Below the pieces are notes generated by a model. The model was not told the origin of the DNA, searched no databases, and saw only the letters and a list, made by a program, of their open reading frames with translations. The translations under genes and the position numbers were made by a program. Positions 34,765 through 45,062 of a stretch of DNA of 64,000 nt are shown here, in pieces; the stretch's first letter is position 1; every line of letters begins with the position of its first letter. The DNA comes from Tumebacillus amylolyticus. Its GTDB lineage: Bacteria > Bacillota > Bacilli > Tumebacillales > Tumebacillaceae. The stretch covers positions 37,382 to 101,381 of the forward strand of contig NZ_JAEQNB010000010.1 in NCBI RefSeq assembly GCF_016722965.1. Direction: 5' to 3'.

Positions 34765-34797
34765 AGAAGCCCGAGTGCGCATTGTATCGGGCTTTTT
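34765..34797 (+). terminator. Terminator after the amidohydrolase
   Basis: AAGCCCGA and TCGGGCTT flank a 12-base loop, followed by TTTTTG. Confidence 0.82.
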
Positions 34798-34846
34798 GTC
34801 AATAAAAAAATGTTGTGTATTTTCTCAAAAAAATGAACATTTAGTA

Positions 34847-34875
34847 TTCCTGTACTTTTCTAGAAGTGCTATAAT
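34847..34875 (+). promoter_or_regulatory. Possible promoter of the protease gene
   Basis: A perfect TATAAT lies at 34870-34875, but the -35 (TTCCTG) is poor, so an activator may be needed. A leader of about 140 bases without a gene follows. Confidence 0.4.
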
Positions 34876-35018
34876 TCGTGCAGGTAGGAAAATAGTTCTA
34901 CTCGTTCTGGCAGTTTCTGCGATAGAACGCCAAGTGGGGCTCTGGTAAATTGTTTTACGTTCTAAAGTACTACTGTTAATCTGTAAAACATGTGTCTTGA
35001 GAAATGGGGGAGATTTTT

Positions 35019-38000
35019 TTGAAAAAGAAAAAAGTGGCGAAAGTAACATCTCTCGCACTTGCTTCCGCGCTGCTCGTCGGCGGCATTCCGTTCCAAAGCG
35101 CTGCTTCCGCATCTACCGTGGAAAGCGTGTCTGCGAACCTGAAAAACGCTAAGTTTGTAGCTGTGAAGCAAGCTGAAGCTACGAAATTGGCAAGTGCATT
35201 TATTTCTCCGAAAATCGAAACCGGGTCCAGCAACCTGGTTACCGTTATCTTGACCCTTGCTTCCCAACCGGTAGCAGTAGGTCAATACGCAGCGAAGTCC
35301 GGCAACACGGCTTTGGCGGCTGAATCCTCCGAGAGCGCGATTGCGACCGAGCAAGCAACGGTTCAATCGAAAGCAAAATCTCTGGGCATCAACATGAAAG
35401 TCGGACGTCAATTCAACACCGTTCTCAACGGGATGGAAGTGACCGTTCCGGCGAACCAAATCGAGAAATTGGCAACCATTCCGGGTGTCAAATCGATTTT
35501 TGAAAACCGCACCTATTACAACATTCCGGACGCGACCGAGGAGCAAGTAGGCGCTGACGCTAATTTCGATACCGTGCCGCTCGATCAAATCGGCGCACAA
35601 ACCGCATGGGCGAAAGGCTTTACCGGTAAAGGTCTGAAAATCGGCGTCATCGACACCGGTGTTGACTACCTCCATCCGGACCTCGCACTGGCTTACAAAG
35701 GCGGCTACAACGCGAAGAACCACACAAACGATCCGTATGAGGACATTCCGCACAACGGCGTTGCAGGTTCCGAGCATGGCACGCACGTTTCCGGCACCAT
35801 CGTCGGACGCGCGGTCAACCCGACTTCTGACATCGTACAAAAAGGGATCGCGTACGAATCCGATCTCTACTCTTACAAAGTTCTCGGCTATGATCCGGCT
35901 ACCGGTAAGTCCTCCGGTTCTTCCGCAGAAGTTATCGACGGGATCGAACATGCAGTCAAGGACGGCATGGACGTCATCAACTTGTCGCTGGGCTCTGACG
36001 GTGAGAAAGACCCGAACTCCCCGGATGCGATCGCAATCAACAACGCAGTTCTCTCCGGCGTCGTAGCGGTCATCGCGAACGGCAACGCAGCAGACAAAGG
36101 CAATTACTACTACTCCAACGGTTCCCCGGCATCTTCGCAGCTGGCGATCTCCGTCGGTGCTGCGACTTCCTTGAGCCACCACTACACCGCGAACGCAACC
36201 GACTCCGTGACGACCGGCGTAACTCACAGCCTGCTCAACATGGGTTGGACGACCGGCCACGAAGACTTCGCAACGGAGCTGGGTTCCGCACCGCTTGACG
36301 CAGTCTACGCAGGCCTCGGCTATCCGGCAGACTATGACGGCATTGATATGACCGGCAAAGTGGCATTCGTTTCCCGCGGCGACCTTCCGTTCGTTGATAA
36401 AATCGCCAACGCGAAAAATGCAGGTGCAAAAGCGATCGTGATCTTCAACGGTAACGCATTGAACGGGGCACCGGTTCTCGATGAGTCTACTCCGAAATTG
36501 TTGGACGGTCGTGGCGGCAACGTGGGCCCGAACGGCTATGTCGGGGACAGCTTCGAATACATCCCGGCATTTGACATGGCGGGTCTTGAAGGTCGTGAGA
36601 TCGCACGCCAATTGATCGCAAACCCGGGCACTCCGCTCCAGATCACGCTGAGCAACATCCAAGGCTCGGCCGTTCGTGGCGACACGATGGCTACCTTCTC
36701 CTCCCGTGGCCCGCTTGCAGGCGGCAACTACGACATCAAACCGGACCTCGTGGCACCGGGTGTGAACATCCTGTCCACCTGGCCGGCTTATGGCAAGGCA
36801 GACCCGACCGCTTCTTACAAGGAAGCTTACAACCGCATCTCGGGTACCTCGATGGCGACCCCGCACGTTGCAGGTATGGCATTGCTCGTGAAGCAAGCTC
36901 ACCCGGATTGGACTCCGTTTGACATCCGTGCTGCTCTTGCGAACACCGCTACGGAAATTTCCGATGCTTCCAACAAGCAGTACGATGTGTACTCCCAAGG
37001 CGCAGGTCGTACCAATGTTGACAAAGCGATCGACACTCCGGCAGTTCTCGAATCTGTGGATCAAATCACGATTCTCGACAAGAACCTGACCCGTCAAAAC
37101 GTCACCAACTTCAACGACAACGTCAGCTTCGGTCTGATGCAACCGGGCGCAGCTGCGAAAACCGAAACCCTGCAAGTGAAAAACACGTCGGGTCAAAACC
37201 TGACCTACACCGCTTCGGTTCACATGCACCCGTCTGTAACGTCCGATCCGAGCCACCCGATCGCGACCCCGGATGTCAACAACATTGACGTCTCCTTGGC
37301 GGGCCTCACGAATGGCACCGTTACTGCAAAAGCGGGCGCGACCCAAGCGTTCTCTCTGAACCTCGCACCGAAAGCGGCAGCTGTGGCTGGCGTCTACGAA
37401 GGCGAAGTTCTCTTGGAAGCTGCTGGCCAACCGTCCTTGCACCTGCCGTTCGTCGTGAACGTGGGCGACGAAGGCGTGAAGTCCGGCTTCGGCTTGCAAG
37501 ACATCAAGCTGACCAACGAAACCATCTCGCCGAACGAGGACGGCGTGAAAGACACGACCGATCTGTCTGTCAAAGTCTCTGCAGACGATATCAACTACTT
37601 GGAAGTTGACGTCTACGGCCTCGATGACGTACAAATCGGTACAATGGCAGTCAAAGCTGAGAAAGATCCGGTAACCGGCGAATACACCCCGATCAACCCG
37701 GGCACTGAGACCTTCCAACTGGATGGCTCGTATGTAGACGGCACCGTGGATGAAAACAACGACCCGGTCGTGAAACATCTGACCCCGGGCCAATACAAAG
37801 TTGCAGTTGTCGGTGTGCATTTCAACGCAGATGACACCTACGATTCCGTCTACGATGTCTATCATTCCTTTGGCGTGACCGATAACTCCACCGCCCAAGA
37901 AGATGTCATCAACGCAGCAGAGTCCTTCCAAGGTAACGTAACCAACACCAAGGAAGTCAACAAACCGGTATTGACCCTGCCGACCAGCGCTACCCTCAAC

Positions 38001-38486
38001 TACAAAGTGATCGGTTCCAGCAACACGGAATTCATCAACAACGATGGCGTTTTGGTGAAAACTCCGTCCTCCGGTACTCAATCGGTTACGCTGACCGTTC
38101 AAGTTGCATCGGTCGCAGACCCGACGATCACTTCGACTGCAAATGTCGTTGTGAACTTGGCTCCGGTACAAGCGAAATACCTGGTCTTCAACAAGAAGAC
38201 GCTTGACCGCACCTTCGGTCTGACCGCTACCGTTTCGTTGAACGACAACCCGTTGGTTGCGCCGCACTACGTCGGCAATACCGTCGTGGTCTTCCAACTG
38301 ATGAAAGGCACGACTCCGGTTGCAATTTCGGCACAGTCGAACGTAAAAGTCGGCCAAGATCTGGTTGCTCAATTCCCGGGCGCTACCGGTACTGACTACT
38401 GGGTTAAAGTCTCGGTTGCAGATTCGCTGACCCCGAGCCTGCTGAACGTTGGCAGCTCGCTGAGCGATTCGGTTGAACTTAAGTAG
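35019..38486 (+). CDS. Vpr-like secreted subtilisin (S8 protease with PA domain)
   Basis: Large extracellular serine protease of the Vpr type, 1155 residues. TTG at 35019 is chosen as start, 6 bases after GGGGGAG; the ATG at 35004 overlaps that site. Residues 1-32 are a signal peptide (KKKKVAKVTSLALASALLVGG). An I9-type propeptide follows (to about 180). The catalytic triad is Asp212 (VIDTGVDYLHPDL), His253 (EHGTHVSGTI) and Ser611 (SGTSMATPHVAG). A PA domain is inserted between His and Ser (about 400-545). About 500 C-terminal residues form Ig/Fn3-like beta domains. It lies just before an SLH-protein gene with no terminator between. Confidence 0.93.
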   Translation: MKKKKVAKVTSLALASALLVGGIPFQSAASASTVESVSANLKNAKFVAVKQAEATKLASAFISPKIETGSSNLVTVILTLASQPVAVGQYAAKSGNTALAAESSESAIATEQATVQSKAKSLGINMKVGRQFNTVLNGMEVTVPANQIEKLATIPGVKSIFENRTYYNIPDATEEQVGADANFDTVPLDQIGAQTAWAKGFTGKGLKIGVIDTGVDYLHPDLALAYKGGYNAKNHTNDPYEDIPHNGVAGSEHGTHVSGTIVGRAVNPTSDIVQKGIAYESDLYSYKVLGYDPATGKSSGSSAEVIDGIEHAVKDGMDVINLSLGSDGEKDPNSPDAIAINNAVLSGVVAVIANGNAADKGNYYYSNGSPASSQLAISVGAATSLSHHYTANATDSVTTGVTHSLLNMGWTTGHEDFATELGSAPLDAVYAGLGYPADYDGIDMTGKVAFVSRGDLPFVDKIANAKNAGAKAIVIFNGNALNGAPVLDESTPKLLDGRGGNVGPNGYVGDSFEYIPAFDMAGLEGREIARQLIANPGTPLQITLSNIQGSAVRGDTMATFSSRGPLAGGNYDIKPDLVAPGVNILSTWPAYGKADPTASYKEAYNRISGTSMATPHVAGMALLVKQAHPDWTPFDIRAALANTATEISDASNKQYDVYSQGAGRTNVDKAIDTPAVLESVDQITILDKNLTRQNVTNFNDNVSFGLMQPGAAAKTETLQVKNTSGQNLTYTASVHMHPSVTSDPSHPIATPDVNNIDVSLAGLTNGTVTAKAGATQAFSLNLAPKAAAVAGVYEGEVLLEAAGQPSLHLPFVVNVGDEGVKSGFGLQDIKLTNETISPNEDGVKDTTDLSVKVSADDINYLEVDVYGLDDVQIGTMAVKAEKDPVTGEYTPINPGTETFQLDGSYVDGTVDENNDPVVKHLTPGQYKVAVVGVHFNADDTYDSVYDVYHSFGVTDNSTAQEDVINAAESFQGNVTNTKEVNKPVLTLPTSATLNYKVIGSSNTEFINNDGVLVKTPSSGTQSVTLTVQVASVADPTITSTANVVVNLAPVQAKYLVFNKKTLDRTFGLTATVSLNDNPLVAPHYVGNTVVVFQLMKGTTPVAISAQSNVKVGQDLVAQFPGATGTDYWVKVSVADSLTPSLLNVGSSLSDSVELK

Positions 38487-38564
38487 GACAGAATCAGTTA
38501 CTAAATCAGTCGGGCATAGTACGAACTAGGTTCGATTGATTTAATGAAAGTGAGGTTGAACAAG

Positions 38565-40241
<1,677 letters not shown>

Positions 40242-40386
40242 GACCCCAAACCGCCCAATTTTGTACAACTTGGGTGTCTGTCCCTTACGAAACAGACCCT
40301 TTCCGCATGTAGTAGTATCAGGACTCAGGCTGACGCAAGTGAGCGAACACGCTTGGGAATGGATCAACGGAAAGGGGGTCTGTTTC

Positions 40387-40494
40387 ATGTACGGCGTTTT
40401 CGGCGGTTACACCCGTTGGGCGGTGGTCTTCCTGATCATCTTTGTCCTGTTCTTCCTGCTCGTTCCGGGCTACGGAGCAACCGGTGGTTACTAA
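40387..40494 (+). CDS. YjcZ-family small membrane protein
   Basis: A 35-residue protein with one helix (WAVVFLIIFVLFFLLV) framed by Gly/Tyr-rich ends (MYGVFGGY and GYGATGGY), the pattern of YjcZ-like sporulation proteins. AAAGGGGG precedes the ATG. It should be a mother-cell or spore-membrane protein, by family resemblance only. A strong terminator follows. Confidence 0.72.
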   Translation: MYGVFGGYTRWAVVFLIIFVLFFLLVPGYGATGGY

Positions 40495-40515
40495 TCCCTG
40501 ATTGGTACCACAGAA

Positions 40516-40552
40516 AAGAAGCCGTGTAGACATTTGTCTACACGGCTTTTTT
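40516..40552. terminator. Bidirectional terminator
   Basis: AAGCCGTGTAGACA and TGTCTACACGGCTT form a near-perfect stem followed by T residues, between convergent genes. Confidence 0.92.
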
Positions 40553-40559
40553 CGTACGC

Positions 40560-40802
40560 TTATTCGGTTGCCATCTCGGGTTTGAGCTTTTCCAAGAGTT
40601 CCTCTTTGGTATCGGCTTCGATCAGGTGGCGGTTGTTCGCCATGACGAAGAGTTTTTTGTAGCAGTTGCCGCAATTGCCCAAGCAGCCCCAGCGTTGACC
40701 TTTGAGGTCGGGGTGGTCCTTTTTGAGTTCTTCGAGGACCCAATCGGTGCCTTTGTCGGTGTTGCCGATGCAGACGTCTATTTTTTTGATCTCGAGGCTC
40801 AT
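40560..40802 (-). CDS. DUF1450 (YuzB-like) protein
   Basis: An 80-residue soluble protein of the DUF1450 family, common in Bacillales. It keeps the conserved cysteines: IDVCIGN near the start and the cluster GCLGNCGNCYKK, which resembles a small thioredoxin-like [2Fe-2S] or metal site. AAAGGATG precedes the ATG at 40802. Function not established. Confidence 0.85.
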   Translation of the reverse strand: MSLEIKKIDVCIGNTDKGTDWVLEELKKDHPDLKGQRWGCLGNCGNCYKKLFVMANNRHLIEADTKEELLEKLKPEMATE

Positions 40803-40887
40803 GTCTATTCATCCTTTTTCGACTTGTCTGTACTGATATTGTATCACAGCGAATACGATGTCTGAAAGCAGAGAGGAGGGCGCAGAC

Positions 40888-41241
40888 ATGCTCATCGTGC
40901 GGACCGACAAACCGACGTACAGCCGGGGAGAGACCGTGCGGATCACGCTTACGTGGAACAATGACAGCGAGGTACCGCATGAGGTGACGTTTACCAGCGC
41001 GCAGCGCTTTGACGTGGCCGTGGAACGGGACGAACAGATCGTGTGGCAGTGGAGCGCGGGGAAGTTTTTTGCGCAAGTGCTGACCACGCTGGTCATTGAG
41101 CCGGGCGACTCGCGCGTCTTCAAAACCGAATGGGATCAAAAAGGCTTCGACCACCAACTTGTTCCGCCGGGAACCTATGTGCTTCGTGCGTGGATCAAAG
41201 GAACCCACGACGAGGGCGGAACGTTGGTCGAGTTGACGTAG
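40888..41241 (+). CDS. BsuPI-type proteinase inhibitor domain protein
   Basis: A 117-residue single-domain protein related to the intracellular proteinase inhibitor BsuPI, an Ig-like beta-sandwich. Seen features: VRTDKPTYSRGETVRITLTWNN, FTSAQRFDVAV, VWQWSAGKFFAQ and VPPGTYVLRAWI. AGGAGGG lies 7 bases before the ATG at 40888. No signal peptide, so it should be cytoplasmic, perhaps restraining intracellular serine proteases. It is followed by a PilZ gene 36 bases downstream. Confidence 0.82.
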   Translation: MLIVRTDKPTYSRGETVRITLTWNNDSEVPHEVTFTSAQRFDVAVERDEQIVWQWSAGKFFAQVLTTLVIEPGDSRVFKTEWDQKGFDHQLVPPGTYVLRAWIKGTHDEGGTLVELT

Positions 41242-41277
41242 ATCATAGGAGCAAGCGGCCCAAAAGGAGGCCTGACG

Positions 41278-41919
41278 ATGACGATGCCCAAACTCTTTCA
41301 AGTCGTGACGTTGTATCGTATGCAAGAAGGAAGCGGCGAGACGTTGTACCGCGTTCGTGTCCAGGAAGTCGGGCCGAACACGCTCGTGCTCGAGGTGCCG
41401 CTTGGTCCCAAGAGCATTCCCGTGCGCATCCCCGCCGGCGAACGAGTTCGCCTGGGCTATACGATTGAGCACCGCGCGTTCTACACGTTCACGACGGTCG
41501 CTTTGGACGTCGAAGGGGAGGACATTCCCCAGTTGGTCGTTGCGACGCCGCGACAGGAGGACATTCGCAAAGTGCAGCGGCGGAATTTTTTTCGCGTGCC
41601 GGTGGCGTTGGAAGGCAAGTTGAAACGGCCGGACGGACGCGGGGTTCCGGTACACGTCTGCGATTTGAGCGGGGGCGGGTTTTCGTTTAAGTCACGCCTT
41701 CCGTGGCTTGCGTTGGAACAGGAATTGTCGGGGACGATTCGTTTGCCCCAGAGCGACGTGGAGTTTGCCGCCATCGTGCGGCGCTTGGAGTATCTGGAGG
41801 AGGTACAGCTCCATCTGTACGGGCTGGAATTCACCCAACTCCTAAACGCCCACCGCAACAAGATCGTCAAATACTGCCTCGAACGCCAAAGCAAACTCCT
41901 CAGAATCTCTCCCCCATGA
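41278..41919 (+). CDS. PilZ-domain cyclic di-GMP receptor (YpfA/DgrA-like)
   Basis: A 213-residue protein with an N-terminal YcgR-like beta domain (about 10-95) and a C-terminal PilZ domain (about 100-210). The cyclic di-GMP signature is complete: QRRNFFRVP (RxxxR) and DLSGGGFSF (D-x-S-x-x-G). Like B. subtilis YpfA, it probably adjusts motility or exopolysaccharide when cyclic di-GMP is high. AAGGAGG precedes the ATG. The only visible maker/breaker of this signal is the GGDEF-EAL gene at 1325-4204. Confidence 0.92.
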   Translation: MTMPKLFQVVTLYRMQEGSGETLYRVRVQEVGPNTLVLEVPLGPKSIPVRIPAGERVRLGYTIEHRAFYTFTTVALDVEGEDIPQLVVATPRQEDIRKVQRRNFFRVPVALEGKLKRPDGRGVPVHVCDLSGGGFSFKSRLPWLALEQELSGTIRLPQSDVEFAAIVRRLEYLEEVQLHLYGLEFTQLLNAHRNKIVKYCLERQSKLLRISPP

Positions 41920-41949
41920 TAAACTGGGAATAAAAGGGGAGTGCTGACC

Positions 41950-42723
41950 ATGCCAATCGACTTTCACGCGGAGAAGAACCGCGATACCTATGCGAAACGG
42001 GAAGCCAACGCATCGTGGAGCGAACTCCTGCGTGGGCTTTTTCCCGTGCAAGGACTTCAGGTTGCGGATATCGGGTGCGGGGGCGGCATCTATTCCAAAG
42101 CGTTGGCCGACATGGGTGCGGCGCAGGTGACGGGCGTTGACTTCTCCGAAGAGATGTTGACGGCGGCGCGAGTAAACTGTGCCGAGTTTTCCCACGTGAA
42201 GTTCGTGCAGGGCAACGCTCTGGCGACGGGGTTGCCGGACGGCGTGGCGGACGTCGTGCTGGAACGGGCGTTGACACATCACCTGCCCCAACGCGATTTG
42301 GCGGCGTGCTTTGCAGAGGCTCGGCGGATTCTCAAACCGGGCGGGGTCTTGCTGGTGCAGAACCGCACGCCGGAAGACTGTTTGTTGCCGGGCAGCGAGA
42401 CGCACTTGCGCGGGTATTTTTTGGAGAAGTACCCACGGCTTCGGGATCGGGAGGTCGGACGGCGGCATGACTCCCGGACGATGAACGAAGCGTTGCAGGA
42501 GGCAGGCTTTGCCGATGTGACGGAGCAAAACGTCTGGGAGACGCGCCGTGTGTATGCGACGGGGGACGAGTTGCGAAACGATCTCTTGGCGCGGACGGGG
42601 CGTTCGATTTTGCACGAGTTGAACGACAGCGAGCTGGCAGATTTGGTAGACTATATCGTAGACAAACTGCCGCCGCAAGAGATCGTGGAGCAAGACCGCT
42701 GGACGATCTGGTCCGCGAGATAG
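41950..42723 (+). CDS. SAM-dependent methyltransferase
   Basis: A 257-residue class I methyltransferase. The SAM site is [20 protein letters not shown] (motif I), then [11 protein letters not shown] (acidic end of strand 2) and [12 protein letters not shown] (post-motif). The ATG at 41950 fits an AAAGGGG site better than the GTG at 41941. The substrate is unknown. It follows the PilZ gene by about 30 bases and ends at a terminator. Confidence 0.88.
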   Translation: MPIDFHAEKNRDTYAKREANASWSELLRGLFPVQGLQVADIGCGGGIYSKALADMGAAQVTGVDFSEEMLTAARVNCAEFSHVKFVQGNALATGLPDGVADVVLERALTHHLPQRDLAACFAEARRILKPGGVLLVQNRTPEDCLLPGSETHLRGYFLEKYPRLRDREVGRRHDSRTMNEALQEAGFADVTEQNVWETRRVYATGDELRNDLLARTGRSILHELNDSELADLVDYIVDKLPPQEIVEQDRWTIWSAR

Positions 42724-42727
42724 GCAG

Positions 42728-42762
42728 CGAGTCCGCGCCGAGGCGTGCGGGCTCGTTTTTTA
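42728..42762 (+). terminator. Terminator after the methyltransferase
   Basis: CGAGTCCGC and GTGCGGGCTCG pair (one G-T pair), then six T residues. Confidence 0.8.
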
Positions 42763-42786
42763 TAGAAAAAAGGAAGTGGTGGGTGC

Positions 42787-43179
42787 ATGTTCGGGCAATA
42801 TCTCGCCGTCATGATCGGCGGTGCGTTCGGTGCCGTTTTGCGCTACGGAGTGAGCGTGTGGGTGACCGCCGTGCCTTGGAAGATTCTCGGGATCAATTGG
42901 GTCGGGTGTTTCTTGCTCGGACTGCTCCATGCGTATGCCGCTCGCACAGGTCGTGTGCCGGAGTGGGTGCGCGTGGGACTGGGAACGGGGGTGCTGGGCG
43001 GGTTCACGACGTTCTCGACGTTTAGCGTGGATTCGGTGACTCTGCTGCGACACGGGCAGTGGGGCGAATTGACGTTGTATGTGGTCGGGAGCCTCGTCGG
43101 AGGGGTCCTGCTTGCCTGGGCCGGCACGTGGCTGGGTCGGCGGGGTCGTTCGGGAATTGCACAGGAGGTGGCACGATAG
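42787..43179 (+). CDS. crcB: Fluoride channel subunit CrcB (first copy)
   Basis: Four-helix membrane protein of the Fluc/CrcB family that exports fluoride. The 130-residue protein has GGAFGAVLRYGV, NWVGCFLLGLL (the pore Asn) and GVLGGFTTFSTFSVD (phenylalanine box). Paired crcB genes usually make a heterodimer with opposite orientation, and the second copy begins in the base after this stop. I looked for a fluoride riboswitch in the 60 bases upstream and saw none. Confidence 0.95.
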   Translation: MFGQYLAVMIGGAFGAVLRYGVSVWVTAVPWKILGINWVGCFLLGLLHAYAARTGRVPEWVRVGLGTGVLGGFTTFSTFSVDSVTLLRHGQWGELTLYVVGSLVGGVLLAWAGTWLGRRGRSGIAQEVAR

Positions 43180-43536
43180 ATGGGAGCTTTCTGGGTGTTG
43201 CTCGGCGGCTGTGTCGGTGCGCCGCTGCGGTTCGGAGTGAGCCGATTCGTCGGGAAACGGTGGAAGGGCGGGTTCCCGCTCGGGACGTTTTTGATCAACG
43301 TGGCAGGCTCGGTTTGTTTGGGCGCGTTGTACGGGGCGGAGCTGAGTCCCACGGCGACGTTGCTTTTTGGAACCGGGCTGTTGGGGGCGTTTACGACGTT
43401 TTCCACGTTCGGGGTGGAAGCGGTGGGGCTTGTTGAGAAAAAAAAGCCCGTACTCGCGGTGCTGTACGTGCTGTCCTCCGCGTTGTTCGGTCTCCTCGGG
43501 GCGTATCTCGGGCAGGCGTGGTATACTGGGCTGTAG
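43180..43536 (+). CDS. crcB: Fluoride channel subunit CrcB (second copy)
   Basis: Second Fluc subunit, 118 residues. Motifs GGCVGAPLRFGVSR, INVAGSVCLGALYG and GLLGAFTTFSTFGVE match the first copy. AGGAGGTGG within the end of the first gene sits 9 bases before the ATG. The two genes are cotranscribed and probably form one heterodimeric channel. Confidence 0.95.
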   Translation: MGAFWVLLGGCVGAPLRFGVSRFVGKRWKGGFPLGTFLINVAGSVCLGALYGAELSPTATLLFGTGLLGAFTTFSTFGVEAVGLVEKKKPVLAVLYVLSSALFGLLGAYLGQAWYTGL

Positions 43537-43560
43537 AGAGCAAAACAGGGGGTATTTTCC

Positions 43561-44577
43561 ATGTTTGACGTGTTAGCGATTGGGGAGATGCTGATCGACT
43601 TCACACCGTCTGCGCGCGGTGTCGGTCTGGCGGAAGTCCCCGCGTTTGAGAAAAAACCGGGCGGCGCTCCGGCGAATGTCGCTGTCGGCGTGGCCAAGCT
43701 CGGCGGGCATGCGGCGTTTCTCGGCAAGTTTGGACAGGACCCGTTCGGGGACTTTTTGATCGGGACGTTGGAGCAGTACGGGGTTGATACGGTCGGGTGC
43801 GTGCGCACGACGGAAGCCAAGACAGGGCTTGCGTTCATCGCCGTGGCGGACAATGGCGAGCATGAATTCCATTTCTACCGCGACCCGTCGGCCGACATGC
43901 TGCTCAGCGAAGACGACATTCGCGAAGAGTGGATTCAAAACTCGCGCATCGTCCACGTCGGTTCGGTGACGCAGGTGTTGCCCGAAGCGACCCGAGCAAC
44001 TCGAAAAGCGTTGGAGTTGGCGCGCAAGCACGGCGTCATCACCTCGTTCGACGTCAACTTCCGACTGGGCATCTGGCGCGGGCGGGAAGAGGAAGGCAAG
44101 CGGAAGATCTTCGACACGATCGCGTTGACCGACGTGTTGAAAGTCAGCGAGTCGGAGATGACGTTCCTCACCGGCACGGAAGATGTGGAGCAAGGAGCGC
44201 AGATGTTGCTCGATCTGGGGCCGAAGATCGTCTTCGTGACTTTGGGAGAGCGGGGCGTGTATTACATCACGCCCAAGCACCGCCGACGCGTCCCGACGTT
44301 TCGTGTGACGCCCGTCGATGTGACGGGAGCCGGAGACGGCTTCGTCGCAGGGTTCCTCCGCCAATTGGCGGATCGCATCCAAGGGCGGGGCATCGACTAT
44401 TCGCTCGCCATGCACGAAGAAATCGAAGAGATGACCCGCTACGGCGCCGCCGTCGGAGCGCTCACCGTCTCGCAGATGGGGGCGATTCCCGCTCTGCCGA
44501 CCAAGGAAGAAGTGTTCCAGTTCATGTACAAAGGAGCGAAGCGCAACCCGCTTCGAATTCCGACGCACGGCGAATAG
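43561..44577 (+). CDS. PfkB-family carbohydrate kinase (fructokinase-like)
   Basis: ATP-dependent sugar kinase of 338 residues. PfkB signature 1 is GGAPANVAVGVAKLGG (about 39-54). Signature 2 is DVTGAGDGFVAGFL with the catalytic Asp. The layout is close to ScrK-type fructokinases, but related kinases act on other sugars, so the substrate is a guess. It stands after the crcB pair and ends at a terminator. No sugar transporter lies next to it. Confidence 0.88.
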   Translation: MFDVLAIGEMLIDFTPSARGVGLAEVPAFEKKPGGAPANVAVGVAKLGGHAAFLGKFGQDPFGDFLIGTLEQYGVDTVGCVRTTEAKTGLAFIAVADNGEHEFHFYRDPSADMLLSEDDIREEWIQNSRIVHVGSVTQVLPEATRATRKALELARKHGVITSFDVNFRLGIWRGREEEGKRKIFDTIALTDVLKVSESEMTFLTGTEDVEQGAQMLLDLGPKIVFVTLGERGVYYITPKHRRRVPTFRVTPVDVTGAGDGFVAGFLRQLADRIQGRGIDYSLAMHEEIEEMTRYGAAVGALTVSQMGAIPALPTKEEVFQFMYKGAKRNPLRIPTHGE

Positions 44578-44583
44578 AGAGAG

Positions 44584-44618
44584 AAGCACCACTTCGCGTG
44601 AGGAGTGGTGTTTTTCCT
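44584..44618 (+). terminator. Terminator after the PfkB kinase
   Basis: GCACCACT and AGTGGTGT pair around a loop, then TTTTT. Confidence 0.82.
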
Positions 44619-44662
44619 GTAGAAGCGTTTCCCATCCCATCCGCAGACAAGGCAGGTGTCCC

Positions 44663-44980
44663 ATGTCCTCCTCTATGGAAAGTTTTCTCGCCTTCCTGTT
44701 TCAATTCATCTGGCCCGGAGCGATCCTCGCGGCGATCACGGCGGCCGTCGCGATCTGGCGTCGTCATTTTATCTGGTTGTTGATTTCGACGTTGTGCCTG
44801 ACTCCGTTTCTGTTCTACCTCGGCATGACCCCGCGCTTTACCTACGCGCCGTACTTTTTGATCCTGCACGCGTTCGCCATCCTCAACATGCGTCGGGGGC
44901 ATGTCAAAGTCGCTTCCGTCGCCTTGATTCCCACGCTGGTACTGGCTCTCTACGTCGCGTATCTCGTCCTCGCACAATAA
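44663..44980 (+). CDS. Small membrane protein of unknown function
   Basis: A 105-residue protein with three or four predicted helices (FLFQFIWPGAILAAITAAVAI, FIWLLISTLCLTPFLFYL, PYFLILHAFAIL, VALIPTLVLALYVAYLVLA). AGGCAGGTG lies before the ATG. I do not recognise a family. It precedes tex by about 80 bases. Confidence 0.68.
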   Translation: MSSSMESFLAFLFQFIWPGAILAAITAAVAIWRRHFIWLLISTLCLTPFLFYLGMTPRFTYAPYFLILHAFAILNMRRGHVKVASVALIPTLVLALYVAYLVLAQ

Positions 44981-45062
44981 TTTTGGGCATGCTGGTACGA
45001 GGACTTCCCGGCTTGCAACGCGAAGAGTAGAGCAAGACCGATTGCACGAAGGAGGAACAGCT

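Noticed and set aside
40261..40386. Longer version of the YjcZ-like protein starting at 40261
   Set aside because: The extra 42 residues have no ribosome site, and the ATG at 40387 directly follows AAAGGGGG.
42724..42786. Fluoride riboswitch before crcB
   Set aside because: Only a terminator stem and a ribosome site are visible; the expected pseudoknot sequence is not seen by eye.
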